Assembly (NCBI GenBank): GCA_017456015.1
Contig: JAFTLL010000004.1
Coordinates: forward strand, 322,755 to 386,754
From: Clostridia bacterium
Lineage (GTDB): Bacteria > Bacillota_A > Clostridia > Oscillospirales > Acutalibacteraceae
DNA: 64,000 nucleotides
Direction: 5' to 3'
The position numbers and the translations under genes are program-made. Below are positions 1 to 8,627 of the stretch, in pieces (within the stretch, counting starts at the first letter, position 1; the number at the start of each line of letters is the position of its first letter). The notes beneath the pieces were generated by a model. The model had not been told where the DNA came from and ran no database searches. It saw only the letters and a list, made by a program, of their open reading frames with translations.

Positions 1-1128
1 CTGAACCGCAGTACCTTTGAGTCGGTGCTGGTAAAAAACATGAAGCGCGCCCTGCATACGCTGGGACGGGTGGAAATCACCCGTGCGCAATCGACCATTA
101 CGGTTACACCGGCCGAGCCGACATTTGATATGGACGAGGCCTTGTACCGCATCGGCCGCGTTTTCGGTATTGCGGCCTACTGCCGTGCCGCTGTGGTCGA
201 AAAGGATATGGATGCGATTTTGTCGGTTGCCCCGGAATATTTGGCCGATGTTTTGAACGGCGTGCGCACCTTTAAGGTTGAGGCCAAACGGGCGGATAAG
301 CGCTTTCCCTTAAAATCTCCCGAAATTTGTGCCACGCTGGGTGCAAAGCTGTTGGAAAGTTATCCGCATCTGCGTGTTGATGTGCATCATCCTGAACAGG
401 TGATTACGGTTGAAATCCGCGACCATAGCGCCTATATTCATGCCAACCAGTTGCACGGTGCCGGCGGTATGCCGGTGGGCACCGGCGGTCGGGCAACCGT
501 CTTGATTTCGGGCGGAATTGACAGCCCGGTGGCGGCCTGGATGATGTCCAAACGCGGCCTTGAACTGAATGCGGTGCATTTTGCCAGTCCGCCCTATACC
601 AGTCCGCGCGCCGAACGCAAGGTGCAGGACTTGTTGGAAAAGGTGGCGGTTTACAGCGGCACTATACGGCTGGAAACGGTACATTTTACCGAGATTCAAG
701 AGCAGATTGCAAAGAGTTGTCCCGAGGAATATTTTACGCTGATTATGCGCCGGTTTATGATGCGCATTGCGGCACAGCTGGCGGCCGGGCGCAATAGCCT
801 TGCCTTGATTACGGGCGAAAGCCTCGGTCAGGTGGCAAGCCAGACCCTTCCGGCATTGGCCGTTACCGACGCGGTGGCCGGTATGCCGACATTGCGGCCG
901 TTGATTGGGATGGATAAGGACGAAATTGTCGCCATCGCCCGTCGCATTGATACCTTTGAAATTTCCATTCAACCTTATGAGGACTGCTGTACCGTATTTA
1001 CACCCAAGCACCCGAAAACCCGTCCGGTTTTGGAAAACATCGAAAAAGCCGAGGCGGTATTAGATATTGAAGGCTTGTGTGCGCGTGCCATCGAGGGCGT
1101 GCAGGTCTGTTATATAGAGGCAAGATAG
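1..1128 (+). CDS. thiI: tRNA 4-thiouridine synthase ThiI (5' end outside window)
   Basis: ThiI transfers sulfur to uridine 8 of tRNA and also serves thiazole synthesis. The reading frame is open from base 1 and reads LNRSTFESVLVKNMKRAL, which matches the interior of the ThiI N-terminal region, so the true start lies upstream and roughly 15-20 residues are missing; the ATG at 25 is not the start. 375 residues are visible. The THUMP domain comes first, followed by the ATP-pyrophosphatase loop SGGIDSPVAAWMM at about residues 165-177 and the late segment EDCCTVFTPKHPKT typical of the family. No C-terminal rhodanese domain is present, as in most Firmicute ThiI proteins. cinA starts at the very next base, so the two are co-transcribed. 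The assignment is secure. Confidence 0.96.
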   Translation: MNRSTFESVLVKNMKRALHTLGRVEITRAQSTITVTPAEPTFDMDEALYRIGRVFGIAAYCRAAVVEKDMDAILSVAPEYLADVLNGVRTFKVEAKRADKRFPLKSPEICATLGAKLLESYPHLRVDVHHPEQVITVEIRDHSAYIHANQLHGAGGMPVGTGGRATVLISGGIDSPVAAWMMSKRGLELNAVHFASPPYTSPRAERKVQDLLEKVAVYSGTIRLETVHFTEIQEQIAKSCPEEYFTLIMRRFMMRIAAQLAAGRNSLALITGESLGQVASQTLPALAVTDAVAGMPTLRPLIGMDKDEIVAIARRIDTFEISIQPYEDCCTVFTPKHPKTRPVLENIEKAEAVLDIEGLCARAIEGVQVCYIEAR

Positions 1129-2376
1129 ATGAAGGGTGAAATTCTTTGTGTCGGCACCGAGCTGTTGATGGGCGAGGTGTTAAACACCAATGTACAATAT
1201 CTGTCGCAAGGCTTGAAGCAATGCGGTATTCATGTCTATCATCATACGACGGTGGGGGACAATCCCGAACGGTTGCGTGAACAGTTTTTGCAATCGCTGT
1301 CGCGCAGTGATGTCGTCGTTTTATCGGGCGGCCTCGGACCGACCGGAGATGATATTACAAAAGAGGTCGTTGCCGACAGTCTGGGACTCGCGCAGCATAC
1401 CGATTCTGAACAACTGCAAAAAATTCGCGGTTATTTTGAGAGTATAGGCCGCGAAATGACCGAAAACAATAAAAAACAGGCCGAAATTCCCGAAACGGCG
1501 GCCGTTCTGCACAATGCCGTTGGGACAGCACCGGGAATTTATATCCAGAAAGACGGCAAGCATATTTTCTTATTGCCGGGTGTGCCCTCGGAAATGCGGC
1601 CAATGTTTGATATACAGGTGCGGCCGGTGCTGTGCGGTTTTTCGGCAGGACAACTGGTTTCGCACAGTGTTCTGATTTTCGGCATGGGGGAATCGGCGGT
1701 AGATGACCGCTTGCAGGAGCTCATGCAGGGCGCAAACCCAACCGTATCCCCCTATTGCAAAACCGGCGAGGTTTCCCTGCGCGTCGCTTCCTTTGCCGAT
1801 ACGAAACAGGAGGGCGAGGCCGCCTGTGCACAGGCGATTGCTGAAATTTATAAGGTTTGCGGAGAATATGTTGTCGGTGTAGATGTAACCGATTTGCAAA
1901 CGGTTGTGGTCAAATTGCTGGCCGAGAAAAAATTAAAATTGGCGACAGCCGAAAGCTGTACCGGCGGCCTGATCAGCCGCAAGCTGACCGAGGTCAGCGG
2001 TGCTTCGGCCGTCTTTGATTTCGGTGCTTGTGTCTATGCCAACGCCATGAAGCAGAAGCTGCTCGGCGTATCGGCCGAAACCTTACAGCAATACGGCGCT
2101 GTCAGCCGCCAAACGGCGGAGGAAATGGCCGCGGGGGTATGCCGCTATGCCGATGCAGAACTCGGACTTTCGGTTACCGGCGTTGCCGGACCGGGTGCCA
2201 GCGAAAACAAGCCGGTCGGTCTGATTTATATTGCACTGCAAACCCCTCAAAAATGCTTTACAAAGGAATTGAAGCTATTTTCAAAAAGTTATACACGGGA
2301 AACCATACGGGAGTTGACCGCCAAACACGCGCTGGATATGGTACGTCGGTATCTTTGTTTTGGGAATATAGAATAG
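1129..2376 (+). CDS. cinA: CinA family nicotinamide-nucleotide amidase / competence-damage protein
   Basis: This is a full-length two-domain CinA of 415 residues. The N-terminal MoCF-type domain (about 1-170) opens with GEILCVGTELLMGEVLNTN and contains the SGGLGPTGDD loop; the C-terminal PncC-type amidohydrolase domain (about 255-412) contains TAESCTGGLISRKLTEV and VTGVAGPGA. Family members hydrolyse ADP-ribose-type substrates and deamidate nicotinamide mononucleotide in pyridine nucleotide salvage. The ATG follows the thiI stop codon directly with no spacer. The next gene begins 14 bases later and its N-terminal domain resembles this protein's MoCF domain, which suggests a local duplication. 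Confidence 0.95.
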   Translation: MKGEILCVGTELLMGEVLNTNVQYLSQGLKQCGIHVYHHTTVGDNPERLREQFLQSLSRSDVVVLSGGLGPTGDDITKEVVADSLGLAQHTDSEQLQKIRGYFESIGREMTENNKKQAEIPETAAVLHNAVGTAPGIYIQKDGKHIFLLPGVPSEMRPMFDIQVRPVLCGFSAGQLVSHSVLIFGMGESAVDDRLQELMQGANPTVSPYCKTGEVSLRVASFADTKQEGEAACAQAIAEIYKVCGEYVVGVDVTDLQTVVVKLLAEKKLKLATAESCTGGLISRKLTEVSGASAVFDFGACVYANAMKQKLLGVSAETLQQYGAVSRQTAEEMAAGVCRYADAELGLSVTGVAGPGASENKPVGLIYIALQTPQKCFTKELKLFSKSYTRETIRELTAKHALDMVRRYLCFGNIE

Positions 2377-2390
2377 AAAGGAATTAGAAC

Positions 2391-5300
2391 ATGGCCGGAA
2401 ACATTAAACTGGAAATTATCTATTACAAAACTGAGCCGGATGCAATGCTGGAATTTGGTTTGCAGGGCAATTTTGCCATGCGCATTTTGAGCAGTCGCGC
2501 ACAAAACGCTGCTGAGATTATTGCCGCTTTGAAAAAGGCTTCGGTACGGAATGAGTTTATTGTTGTTGTCGGCGGTTTTGAGGATAAAGAAGTGGTTCAG
2601 GTCATTTCCCGAGCCATTGGCAGAGAGGCTGTGCCGGTTTCGCAGTATACCGAAGCGGCACAAAACGAAGAAATTCTGGTTCCCACCGATGCCATTCCTT
2701 TGGTAGCCGAGAATGACTGCCTTTGCGGAGCGGTCATTGAAAGCGGATACCAGAGCATTTTACTGCTCAGCGGTGAAAAGCAACGGCGCGATATGGTCTT
2801 AAAGCCCTTGCTTTTGCCCTATTTGACCGAACGGTATAAAGAAATTCACGCGTCGCAATTTGCATCTGAACCGACCGAGCAGGAGGAAATCTTGCCGGAG
2901 CAGGTGCCGCCGACCGAAATACCGGCTGAGGAAGAAATCTTGCCGGAAGAACCCGAAATGCCGGCCGAAGAAGAAACCCTGCCGGCAGAACCGGAGGTAC
3001 CGGCAGAGGAAACCGAACCGACCGGAACGGAATATGTGTTTACAGGTGAGGAAGCCTCGGCAGACGAAGAGGAATTTTTACCTGAGATAGATGAGTGGCC
3101 GGACTTTGTGTCAGACCTGCCTGTAATCGAAGAGGAGGAAACACCGCCGCCGAAAAAGAAAAAGCGTCGGGTTTGGCTGATATTGCTAATCCTCTTTTTA
3201 TCCTTAGCCTTGGTGGCAGGCTCGGCCTTTTCCTATTTGTTTTATTTTGTGCCTTGGCAAAACAGTAGAAAAATCGAAAACTTTACCGCAATGTTCGCCG
3301 AGGACGATACACTTACCGCGCTGGGTGATGTAAACCCGGATACGGCCGGTTGGCTGAATATGTCGGGCGCCGATATTGTGACGCCGGTCGTCTATGCGGA
3401 TAACGACAGCGCAGATTACTACCGTTACCATTTGCTTGACGGTACAATCAACCCCATCGGCACACCCTATATTACCAAGGACGCCGAACCCTTTTCGGGC
3501 CTTTATATTGTCCGCATGGACGGATATTTTGAAAAGCTGAGCCAATATTTGGATTCTGCATTTGTGCAAAACAACCGCAGATTGCAGCTCCGTTCGGTTT
3601 CTTATTTGGCCGATTGGCAGGTTTTCAGTGCCTTTACCTTTGGAAAAGAACCGGCGTTTGATTATTTGAAGGCCGATTTTTCGGATGCGGCCGAATATGC
3701 CAAGCAATTGCTGATTTTGAAAAATGCTAGCAAAATCGGCAAAGAAATTACGGTAGAAGAAGGGGATACGGTTGCGCTTTTCGCGGCCACGCGTTTCGGT
3801 GAAACGGTTGTGGTTGCGGCGCGTATGGTTTTCCAGAGTGAGGCCAATCCGGCCGTTGAAACGGTAACCGACCCGGTAGAATCTGTATTTTCAGAAGTCG
3901 AATCAATAATTGACAGTACTTCGAGTGAAACCGAATCGACGGTTTCTCAACCGGCGGTTGAATATAAAGCGGAGGATAATAAAATAGTCCTCACAGACAA
4001 GGAAGAAAATGACGATACCAATCTTCCGCCCCTTTCAGATGCCGAAATTAAAGACAATCTGGATATTCCCACTACGCCGCCGGTTTCCTCTACGGTCACC
4101 TCTTCCAGTCGCCCGGCAAGTTCTACGGCATCCACGGTAACCGGTCCGTACGTGACTGTGGAATCCAATAACGTCAATGTGCGTTCGGGCGCGGGAACCG
4201 GCTATGGTAAATTGGGCAAGGCCAGCACCACAGCCACCTATGCCTACCTCGGTGCCGCCAAGGATAATAACGGCGCGGATTGGTATAAAATTCAGTACAC
4301 AGCCGCAACGGTCGGTTATGTAAGTGCAGAGTATGCCACCCGGCATAATTACACCGAATCCTCCTCATCGTCGGCATCTTCTACCGTAACCAGCAGTACG
4401 CCGAGCAATCTGGTGGTTACGGTTTTGAGCAACGGTGTCAATGTCCGTTCGGGTGCCGGAACCAATTACAGCAAATTGGGGCAGGTCAATCTCGGGCAGG
4501 TGTTTACCTATCTGTCTGAAAAAACGGTTTCGGGCTTGGCTTGGTATTCTTTTCAGTATACTACCGATAAGGTAGGATGGATTCGCTCGGATTTTGCTTC
4601 AAAATCAACCCTTGATACCGCACCTTCGTCGAGCAATATTGCTTTGGGTAATGTTGTGCTCACGGTAAGGAACAACGGCGTTCCTTTACAAGGAACGGCG
4701 CTGGATATTGTGGCCAGCGTAATTGAAGCCGAAATGGGTTCAGGCTATCCGCTGGAAGCCTTGAAGGCACAGGCAGTAGCAACCTATTCCTTCCTGCTGG
4801 TGCGCGGTGCCGCAAAGGGCACTCCCGTAACCGTGCCGATGAAGGATGCTGGAACGCGCTGCTATCAGGCGGCCAAGGAGGTATTGGGCCAATGCGCCTA
4901 TTATAACGGCCAGATTGCGCAAACCTACTATTACGCCATTTCGGCCGGCTACACCGCCAATTGCCAGGATATTTGGTCGGCCAAAATCCCCTATTTGGTG
5001 GCGGTAGAATCCACACCGGACAAATCGGCCAAAGGCTATGCCACCGAAAAGAGCTTTACAAGCGAGGAGTTAAAGGCAATATTTAATGCCAAATATCCCG
5101 GCAAGTTCTCCTTTGATAATTTACCAAAGGAAAAATGGTTTGTCTGTACATACGATAGCAATAACGCATACTGTAAGGCCTTTTTAATCGCAAACTGTTT
5201 AACTATAAAGGGCAATAGTCTGTGCGGTTTGCTGGGTCTGCGCTCGGGCGCATTTACCTTAACCTATAATGCTGAAACCGACACCTTCACCTTTAAAGTT

Positions 5301-5417
5301 TACGGCCACGGCCACGGCGTCGGGCTTTCACAGGTCGGAGCCAGGGGTTATGCCAATGAGGGCTGGGACTATAAAAAGATTTTACAGCACTATTACCCCG
5401 GCGTTGTGATTAAATAA
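2391..5417 (+). CDS. SpoIID/LytB-domain membrane protein with pseudo-sortase and two SH3b domains
   Basis: A 1008-residue multidomain surface protein. Seen in order: an N-terminal domain (1-152) that aligns without gaps with part of the CinA MoCF domain; an acidic Glu/Pro-rich stretch (about 165-250) with repeated PAEEE-type units; KKKKRR and a single transmembrane helix (about 261-290); a domain at about 300-480 that follows the class B sortase pattern (NPDTAGWLNM at 315) but lacks the His, Cys and Arg of the active site; a Ser/Thr-rich linker; two bacterial SH3 repeats (about 587-651 and 674-738), each with NVRSGAGT; and a SpoIID domain (about 754-1008) with VIEAEMGSGYPLEALKAQAV and the terminal GHGHGVGLSQVGARGYA. 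SpoIID domains cleave peptidoglycan glycan strands, so a cell-wall role outside the membrane is inferred. AAAGGAATTAGAAC precedes the ATG. A terminator follows. Confidence 0.9.
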   Translation: MAGNIKLEIIYYKTEPDAMLEFGLQGNFAMRILSSRAQNAAEIIAALKKASVRNEFIVVVGGFEDKEVVQVISRAIGREAVPVSQYTEAAQNEEILVPTDAIPLVAENDCLCGAVIESGYQSILLLSGEKQRRDMVLKPLLLPYLTERYKEIHASQFASEPTEQEEILPEQVPPTEIPAEEEILPEEPEMPAEEETLPAEPEVPAEETEPTGTEYVFTGEEASADEEEFLPEIDEWPDFVSDLPVIEEEETPPPKKKKRRVWLILLILFLSLALVAGSAFSYLFYFVPWQNSRKIENFTAMFAEDDTLTALGDVNPDTAGWLNMSGADIVTPVVYADNDSADYYRYHLLDGTINPIGTPYITKDAEPFSGLYIVRMDGYFEKLSQYLDSAFVQNNRRLQLRSVSYLADWQVFSAFTFGKEPAFDYLKADFSDAAEYAKQLLILKNASKIGKEITVEEGDTVALFAATRFGETVVVAARMVFQSEANPAVETVTDPVESVFSEVESIIDSTSSETESTVSQPAVEYKAEDNKIVLTDKEENDDTNLPPLSDAEIKDNLDIPTTPPVSSTVTSSSRPASSTASTVTGPYVTVESNNVNVRSGAGTGYGKLGKASTTATYAYLGAAKDNNGADWYKIQYTAATVGYVSAEYATRHNYTESSSSSASSTVTSSTPSNLVVTVLSNGVNVRSGAGTNYSKLGQVNLGQVFTYLSEKTVSGLAWYSFQYTTDKVGWIRSDFASKSTLDTAPSSSNIALGNVVLTVRNNGVPLQGTALDIVASVIEAEMGSGYPLEALKAQAVATYSFLLVRGAAKGTPVTVPMKDAGTRCYQAAKEVLGQCAYYNGQIAQTYYYAISAGYTANCQDIWSAKIPYLVAVESTPDKSAKGYATEKSFTSEELKAIFNAKYPGKFSFDNLPKEKWFVCTYDSNNAYCKAFLIANCLTIKGNSLCGLLGLRSGAFTLTYNAETDTFTFKVYGHGHGVGLSQVGARGYANEGWDYKKILQHYYPGVVIK

Positions 5418-5426
5418 ATATAAAAA

Positions 5427-5457
5427 GATGCTTTCATTTTGAAAGCATCTTTTTTTT
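5427..5457 (+). terminator. Intrinsic terminator after the SpoIID gene
   Basis: A perfect 9-bp stem GATGCTTTC / GAAAGCATC with an ATTTT loop is followed by eight T residues. It ends the thiI-cinA-SpoIID transcription unit ten bases after the stop codon. Confidence 0.92.
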
Positions 5458-5465
5458 ATAGGGGG

Positions 5466-5494
5466 TTTACAAAAATGTATAAATGCGGTATAAT
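5466..5494 (+). promoter_or_regulatory. Sigma-A promoter of the small RNA / XRE leader
   Basis: TTTACA at 5466-5471 and TATAAT at 5489-5494 are separated by 17 bases. The predicted transcription start, about 5500, coincides with the first base of a 28-bp helix. Confidence 0.75.
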
Positions 5495-5498
5495 ACGA

Positions 5499-5661
5499 TT
5501 GCAACTCAAATTTTAATTATCGAAAGCGGTTTGTGTTTTTTCTTTTGGTAAAAGCATAGGCTCTTATTCATCATATACTGTTTTCGGTAATTATGGAATT
5601 TGTGTTGCAACAAACAGAGCCGGGTGTTTTTCGAGTGCGTGGCTCTGCTACGCACTTTTTT
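5499..5661 (+). ncRNA. Candidate structured small RNA or attenuating leader
   Basis: Hand folding gives a long closing helix: 5499-5505 pairs with 5604-5610 (7 bp), 5507-5514 with 5595-5602 (8 bp, two GU) and 5515-5527 with 5580-5592 (13 bp, two GU), with only one mismatch and a two-base bulge. The apical 52 bases hold a small hairpin CTTTT-GGT-AAAAG (5542-5554) and GGCTCT (5559-5564). The helix is followed by CAGAGCC (5615-5621) and a terminator hairpin AGTGCGT/ACGCACT (5634-5640 with 5650-5656) whose loop contains GGCTCTG (5641-5647), fully complementary to CAGAGCC. A promoter sits just upstream and six T residues follow the hairpin. No coding frame is convincing here. It may be a free RNA of about 160 nt, 6S-like in shape only, or a leader controlling the XRE gene 30 bases downstream. 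I do not recognise the family. Confidence 0.6.
5634..5661 (+). terminator. Terminator hairpin between the RNA element and the XRE gene
   Basis: A 7-bp stem AGTGCGT / ACGCACT with a nine-base loop is followed by six T residues, 32 bases before the XRE start codon. Its loop can pair with upstream bases 5615-5621, so it may be conditional. Confidence 0.65.
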
Positions 5662-5692
5662 GTGCGAAAAATACCGAAAGGAAAATAAAATC

Positions 5693-6028
5693 ATGGAAAA
5701 AACATATTTACAACAGGTGGGTGAACGGTTGCAACAGTGCCGTACCCGCAATTTTTTCTCCCGTAAAGAACTGGCAGAACGGGCGGGAGTTCCAATTTCT
5801 TCCATAAAAAAGATGGAAAGAGGTCAAGAAGCGGTAGGCATTGATGATGCAATAAAAATCTGCAAGGAATTGGACAGCAGTGCAGAATATATTCTCACCG
5901 GAGCTTGCGGTCTTACGGAATTGATTCGCTTAAACCAAAAGATTTTGAATTTGCCGGATATTCGCTCGGAAAATTTACAAAAAATAGCGCAGGCTTTTTG
6001 GAGTACCTGTCCAAGATTATTTCGTTGA
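5693..6028 (+). CDS. XRE-family helix-turn-helix regulator
   Basis: A 111-residue protein whose first 65 residues form a Cro/CI-type helix-turn-helix, with RKELAERAGVPISSIKKMERG as the recognition region (positions about 23-43). The C-terminal 45 residues have no recognised domain. The ATG at 5693 is chosen because GAAAGGA lies ten bases upstream; the open frame extends back to 5600 but that part runs through the structured RNA and the terminator hairpin. The gene stands alone between two terminators and is read convergently with glgA. Target unknown; autoregulation together with the leader RNA is possible but not shown. Confidence 0.82.
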   Translation: MEKTYLQQVGERLQQCRTRNFFSRKELAERAGVPISSIKKMERGQEAVGIDDAIKICKELDSSAEYILTGACGLTELIRLNQKILNLPDIRSENLQKIAQAFWSTCPRLFR

Positions 6029-6038
6029 ACTAAAATTA

Positions 6039-6078
6039 ACGGAGACAGCTTCTTTGCGAAGTGTCTCCGTTTTCTTTG
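6039..6078. terminator. Terminator between the XRE gene and glgA
   Basis: ACGGAGACAGCTTC and GAAGTGTCTCCGT form a long, slightly imperfect stem around a TTTGC loop, followed by TTTTC. It lies between convergent genes and may serve both, with the better T tract on the plus strand. Confidence 0.75.
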
Positions 6079-6087
6079 TTGTGAATG

Positions 6088-7509
6088 TTATTTTCCAATC
6101 AGCTCTTTGTACAAGCGGATATATTTGTTTGCCGAATTTCCCCAGCTGTTGTCGCAGGCCATGGCGCGCCGGATGAGCAGCTCCCAGCCCGCTTTGTCGC
6201 GGTAGCCTTCCAGCGCACGCCATACGGCGTGGTCCATGTCATGGGCGTTATAGGAGGCAAAGGTAAAGCCGTTGCCCTCTCCGTCGCCCGAATCGATGAC
6301 GGTGTCTTTCAGACCGCCGGTTTGTCGTACCACCGGAATGGTGCCGTAGCGCAGAGCAACCATTTGCGCAAGACCGCAGGGTTCGCTCTTGGAGGGCATG
6401 AGGAAAATGTCTGCGCCGGCGTAAATCTTGTGCGCCAGTTCGGGGATAAAGCCGAGCCGCAGGGCTACCTTTTGGGGATAGCGCTTTTGCATTTCGTGGA
6501 AGAAATTCTCATATTCCAATTCTCCCGAACCGAGAATGGCAAACTGCACATCGCCGTCCAGCATCGACGAAAAAACGCGTTCGACCAAATCAAAGCCCTT
6601 GTGGGAAGCGAAACGGGAAACCATACCGATGATGGGTGTGTCGGGAGAAACGGGCAGACCCAACTCTTTTTGCAATTGGGCTTTGTTTTGCGCCTTACCT
6701 GTAAGATTATCGGCGGTGTAGGAGGCATAAATCATCGGGTCGGTTTCGGGATTGTAGACCTCCACATCAATACCATTAACAATGCCGCACAATTTCCATT
6801 TGCGCTCGCGCAAAATCGGGTCGAGGCCGTGCGCATACCACGGGTCGAGAATTTCCTCGGCATAGGTGGGGCTGACGGTTGTAATGCGGTCACAGCATTC
6901 AATTGCACCCTTCATCATATTGATACAGCCATCCCATTCGAGATAATGCGCCTGTTCTTCCGGAACACCCAGTACATCCTGCAAGAGCTCCATGCCGTAC
7001 TTGCCCTGGTATTGAATATTGTGAATGGTGAAAACGGTTTTTATATTTTTATATTTTTCGTCCTGCCGATACATGAGTTCCAGGAAAACCGGAACCATGG
7101 CGGTCTGCCAATCGTTGCAATGGATAATATCCGGCATAAAATTGATATACGGAATCATTTCCAAGACGGCACGGGAGAAAAAGGTAAACCGCTCGGCATC
7201 ATCGTAATGTCCGTAGAGTCCTTGCCGTTTGAAATAATATTGATTGTCAATAAAATAATAAATTACGCCGTTGTGGTGCGCCTCAAAAATACCGCAGTAT
7301 TGGCGCCGCCAAGCCACCGGAACGGTGATGGAGGTAATGTATTTCATTTCGGCGCGCAGTGCATCGGGAATCGATTCATACAGCGGCATAACCACACGGC
7401 AACCGATAAGGCGTCGGCGTTCGGTCTTGGGTAACGCGCCGGCCACATCGGCCAAACCGCCCGACATAGCGAAGGGGTAGGCTTCGCTGGTTGCGTATAA
7501 AACTTTCAT
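6088..7509 (-). CDS. glgA: Glycogen synthase GlgA
   Basis: GT5-family ADP-glucose-dependent glycogen synthase of 473 residues, extending alpha-1,4-glucan chains in the cytoplasm. It has the two Rossmann lobes of the family, with SGGLADVAGALP near residues 17-28, HNIQYQGKYG near 170, and the C-terminal donor-site motif SKSEPCGLAQMVALRYGTIPVV near 376-397. The ATG at 7509 is preceded by GGAGAAACGC and overlaps the glgD stop as TAATG, so translation is coupled. An upstream extension exists but has no ribosome site. The Lys of the usual KTGGL motif near residue 15 reads Met-Ser here (AMSGGL), which is unusual against well-studied GlgA proteins but may be lineage-normal. Confidence 0.95.
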   Translation of the reverse strand: MKVLYATSEAYPFAMSGGLADVAGALPKTERRRLIGCRVVMPLYESIPDALRAEMKYITSITVPVAWRRQYCGIFEAHHNGVIYYFIDNQYYFKRQGLYGHYDDAERFTFFSRAVLEMIPYINFMPDIIHCNDWQTAMVPVFLELMYRQDEKYKNIKTVFTIHNIQYQGKYGMELLQDVLGVPEEQAHYLEWDGCINMMKGAIECCDRITTVSPTYAEEILDPWYAHGLDPILRERKWKLCGIVNGIDVEVYNPETDPMIYASYTADNLTGKAQNKAQLQKELGLPVSPDTPIIGMVSRFASHKGFDLVERVFSSMLDGDVQFAILGSGELEYENFFHEMQKRYPQKVALRLGFIPELAHKIYAGADIFLMPSKSEPCGLAQMVALRYGTIPVVRQTGGLKDTVIDSGDGEGNGFTFASYNAHDMDHAVWRALEGYRDKAGWELLIRRAMACDNSWGNSANKYIRLYKELIGK

Positions 7510-8627
7510 TATAGCGTTTCTCCTTTGGAAATGTAGATGGGGTGACTTTCGGCACCGCAAAGGGTAATACCGCGGTTGACCGTAACGTTTTTATCCAAAA
7601 TGGCACAGCGTATGTCGCAATTATCGCCGATAACGGTGTCTTGCAGGACGATACAGTTTTTCAGCGTTGTCCCTTTGCCGACCTTTACGCCGCGGAAGAG
7701 CACGCAGTTGGTGACCTCGCCCTCGATTTGGCAGCCGTCGGCAATCAGACAGTCGGATACTCGGGAAGAAAGACCGTATTTGGTCGGCATATCGTCACGC
7801 ACCTTGGTATAAACCGGGCGGCCGCCACGGAAAAGGGTGCGTCGGGCGTCGGTATCGCGAATCAACTGCATATTTGCCTGAAAATAGCTTTCCTTTCCGT
7901 CGATTACGGCGGTAAAGTCCTCGATTTTGTAGCCCTGCACCTTTAAGCGGTCGAGCTGCGGCTGAATGATACCGCTGGCAAAACTGCGCTTTCCCAATGC
8001 GTAGGCCTCGCTGACCAAACGAATCAGCAGTTCACGGTCGACAACCATAATGTTCAGACTGTAATCACAGTGTTTTTGCTCAAAGGGGAGGGTAACTTCG
8101 GTTGCAAAACCGTCGGCATCCCACTTGAAGGCCATAATGTCCTGGTCGTTGCGCGGCAACATACCGGTTTTATAGCATATCGTAAAATCTGCGCCGGATT
8201 CAATATGCCGGTCAACCACATCCTCCATATCGATATTGCTGACAAGGTTTGCCTCACTCAGCACGACATATTTTTCCTTGGAGGATTTTAAATATTTGAT
8301 AGAGCCGGCCAGCGCGTCGATTTTGCCTTCATAAATACGGGCGGTGCTGGTGCTGTAAGGGGTAAGCATGTGTAAACCGCCGGATTTCCTCGCCAAATCC
8401 CAGGAGCGTCCGCTGCCCAAATGGTCGGTCAGCGATTGGTAGTTTTCTCTGGTAATCACACCCACTTTGGTAATGCCGGCATTCACCAGATTAGAAAGAG
8501 AAAAGTCAATCAACCGATAGCGTCCGCAAAAGGGAACCGAGCCAATGGCACGACGGGTGGTCATATCTCCCATATATTTGTCATGGGTATTGGGGAAAAT
8601 AATTCCCATTACATCGGAGGGTCTCAT
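7509..8627 (-). CDS. glgD: Glucose-1-phosphate adenylyltransferase regulatory subunit GlgD
   Basis: A 372-residue nucleotidyltransferase-fold protein related to GlgC, with [18 protein letters not shown] near residues 29-46 and a C-terminal left-handed beta-helix of hexapeptide repeats (about 285-365). In Firmicutes GlgD partners GlgC in ADP-glucose synthesis and by itself has little activity. It lacks the LAGGxGxRL start loop of catalytic GlgC and begins [13 protein letters not shown] instead, the usual GlgD pattern. It overlaps glgC by four bases upstream and glgA by one base downstream, consistent with fixed stoichiometry from one mRNA. Confidence 0.93.
   Translation of the reverse strand: MRPSDVMGIIFPNTHDKYMGDMTTRRAIGSVPFCGRYRLIDFSLSNLVNAGITKVGVITRENYQSLTDHLGSGRSWDLARKSGGLHMLTPYSTSTARIYEGKIDALAGSIKYLKSSKEKYVVLSEANLVSNIDMEDVVDRHIESGADFTICYKTGMLPRNDQDIMAFKWDADGFATEVTLPFEQKHCDYSLNIMVVDRELLIRLVSEAYALGKRSFASGIIQPQLDRLKVQGYKIEDFTAVIDGKESYFQANMQLIRDTDARRTLFRGGRPVYTKVRDDMPTKYGLSSRVSDCLIADGCQIEGEVTNCVLFRGVKVGKGTTLKNCIVLQDTVIGDNCDIRCAILDKNVTVNRGITLCGAESHPIYISKGETL

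Noticed and set aside
2860..3090. A small basic open frame inside the SpoIID gene
   Set aside because: It is the alternate-frame reading of the Glu/Pro-rich repeat and has no start signal.
5600..5692. Upstream in-frame extension of the XRE gene
   Set aside because: It crosses the terminator hairpin and the small RNA helix, and the ATG at 5693 has GAAAGGA at good spacing.
6085..7434. A 449-residue open frame on the plus strand opposite glgA
   Set aside because: It is the antisense shadow of a well-supported gene, has no ribosome site and no recognisable domain.
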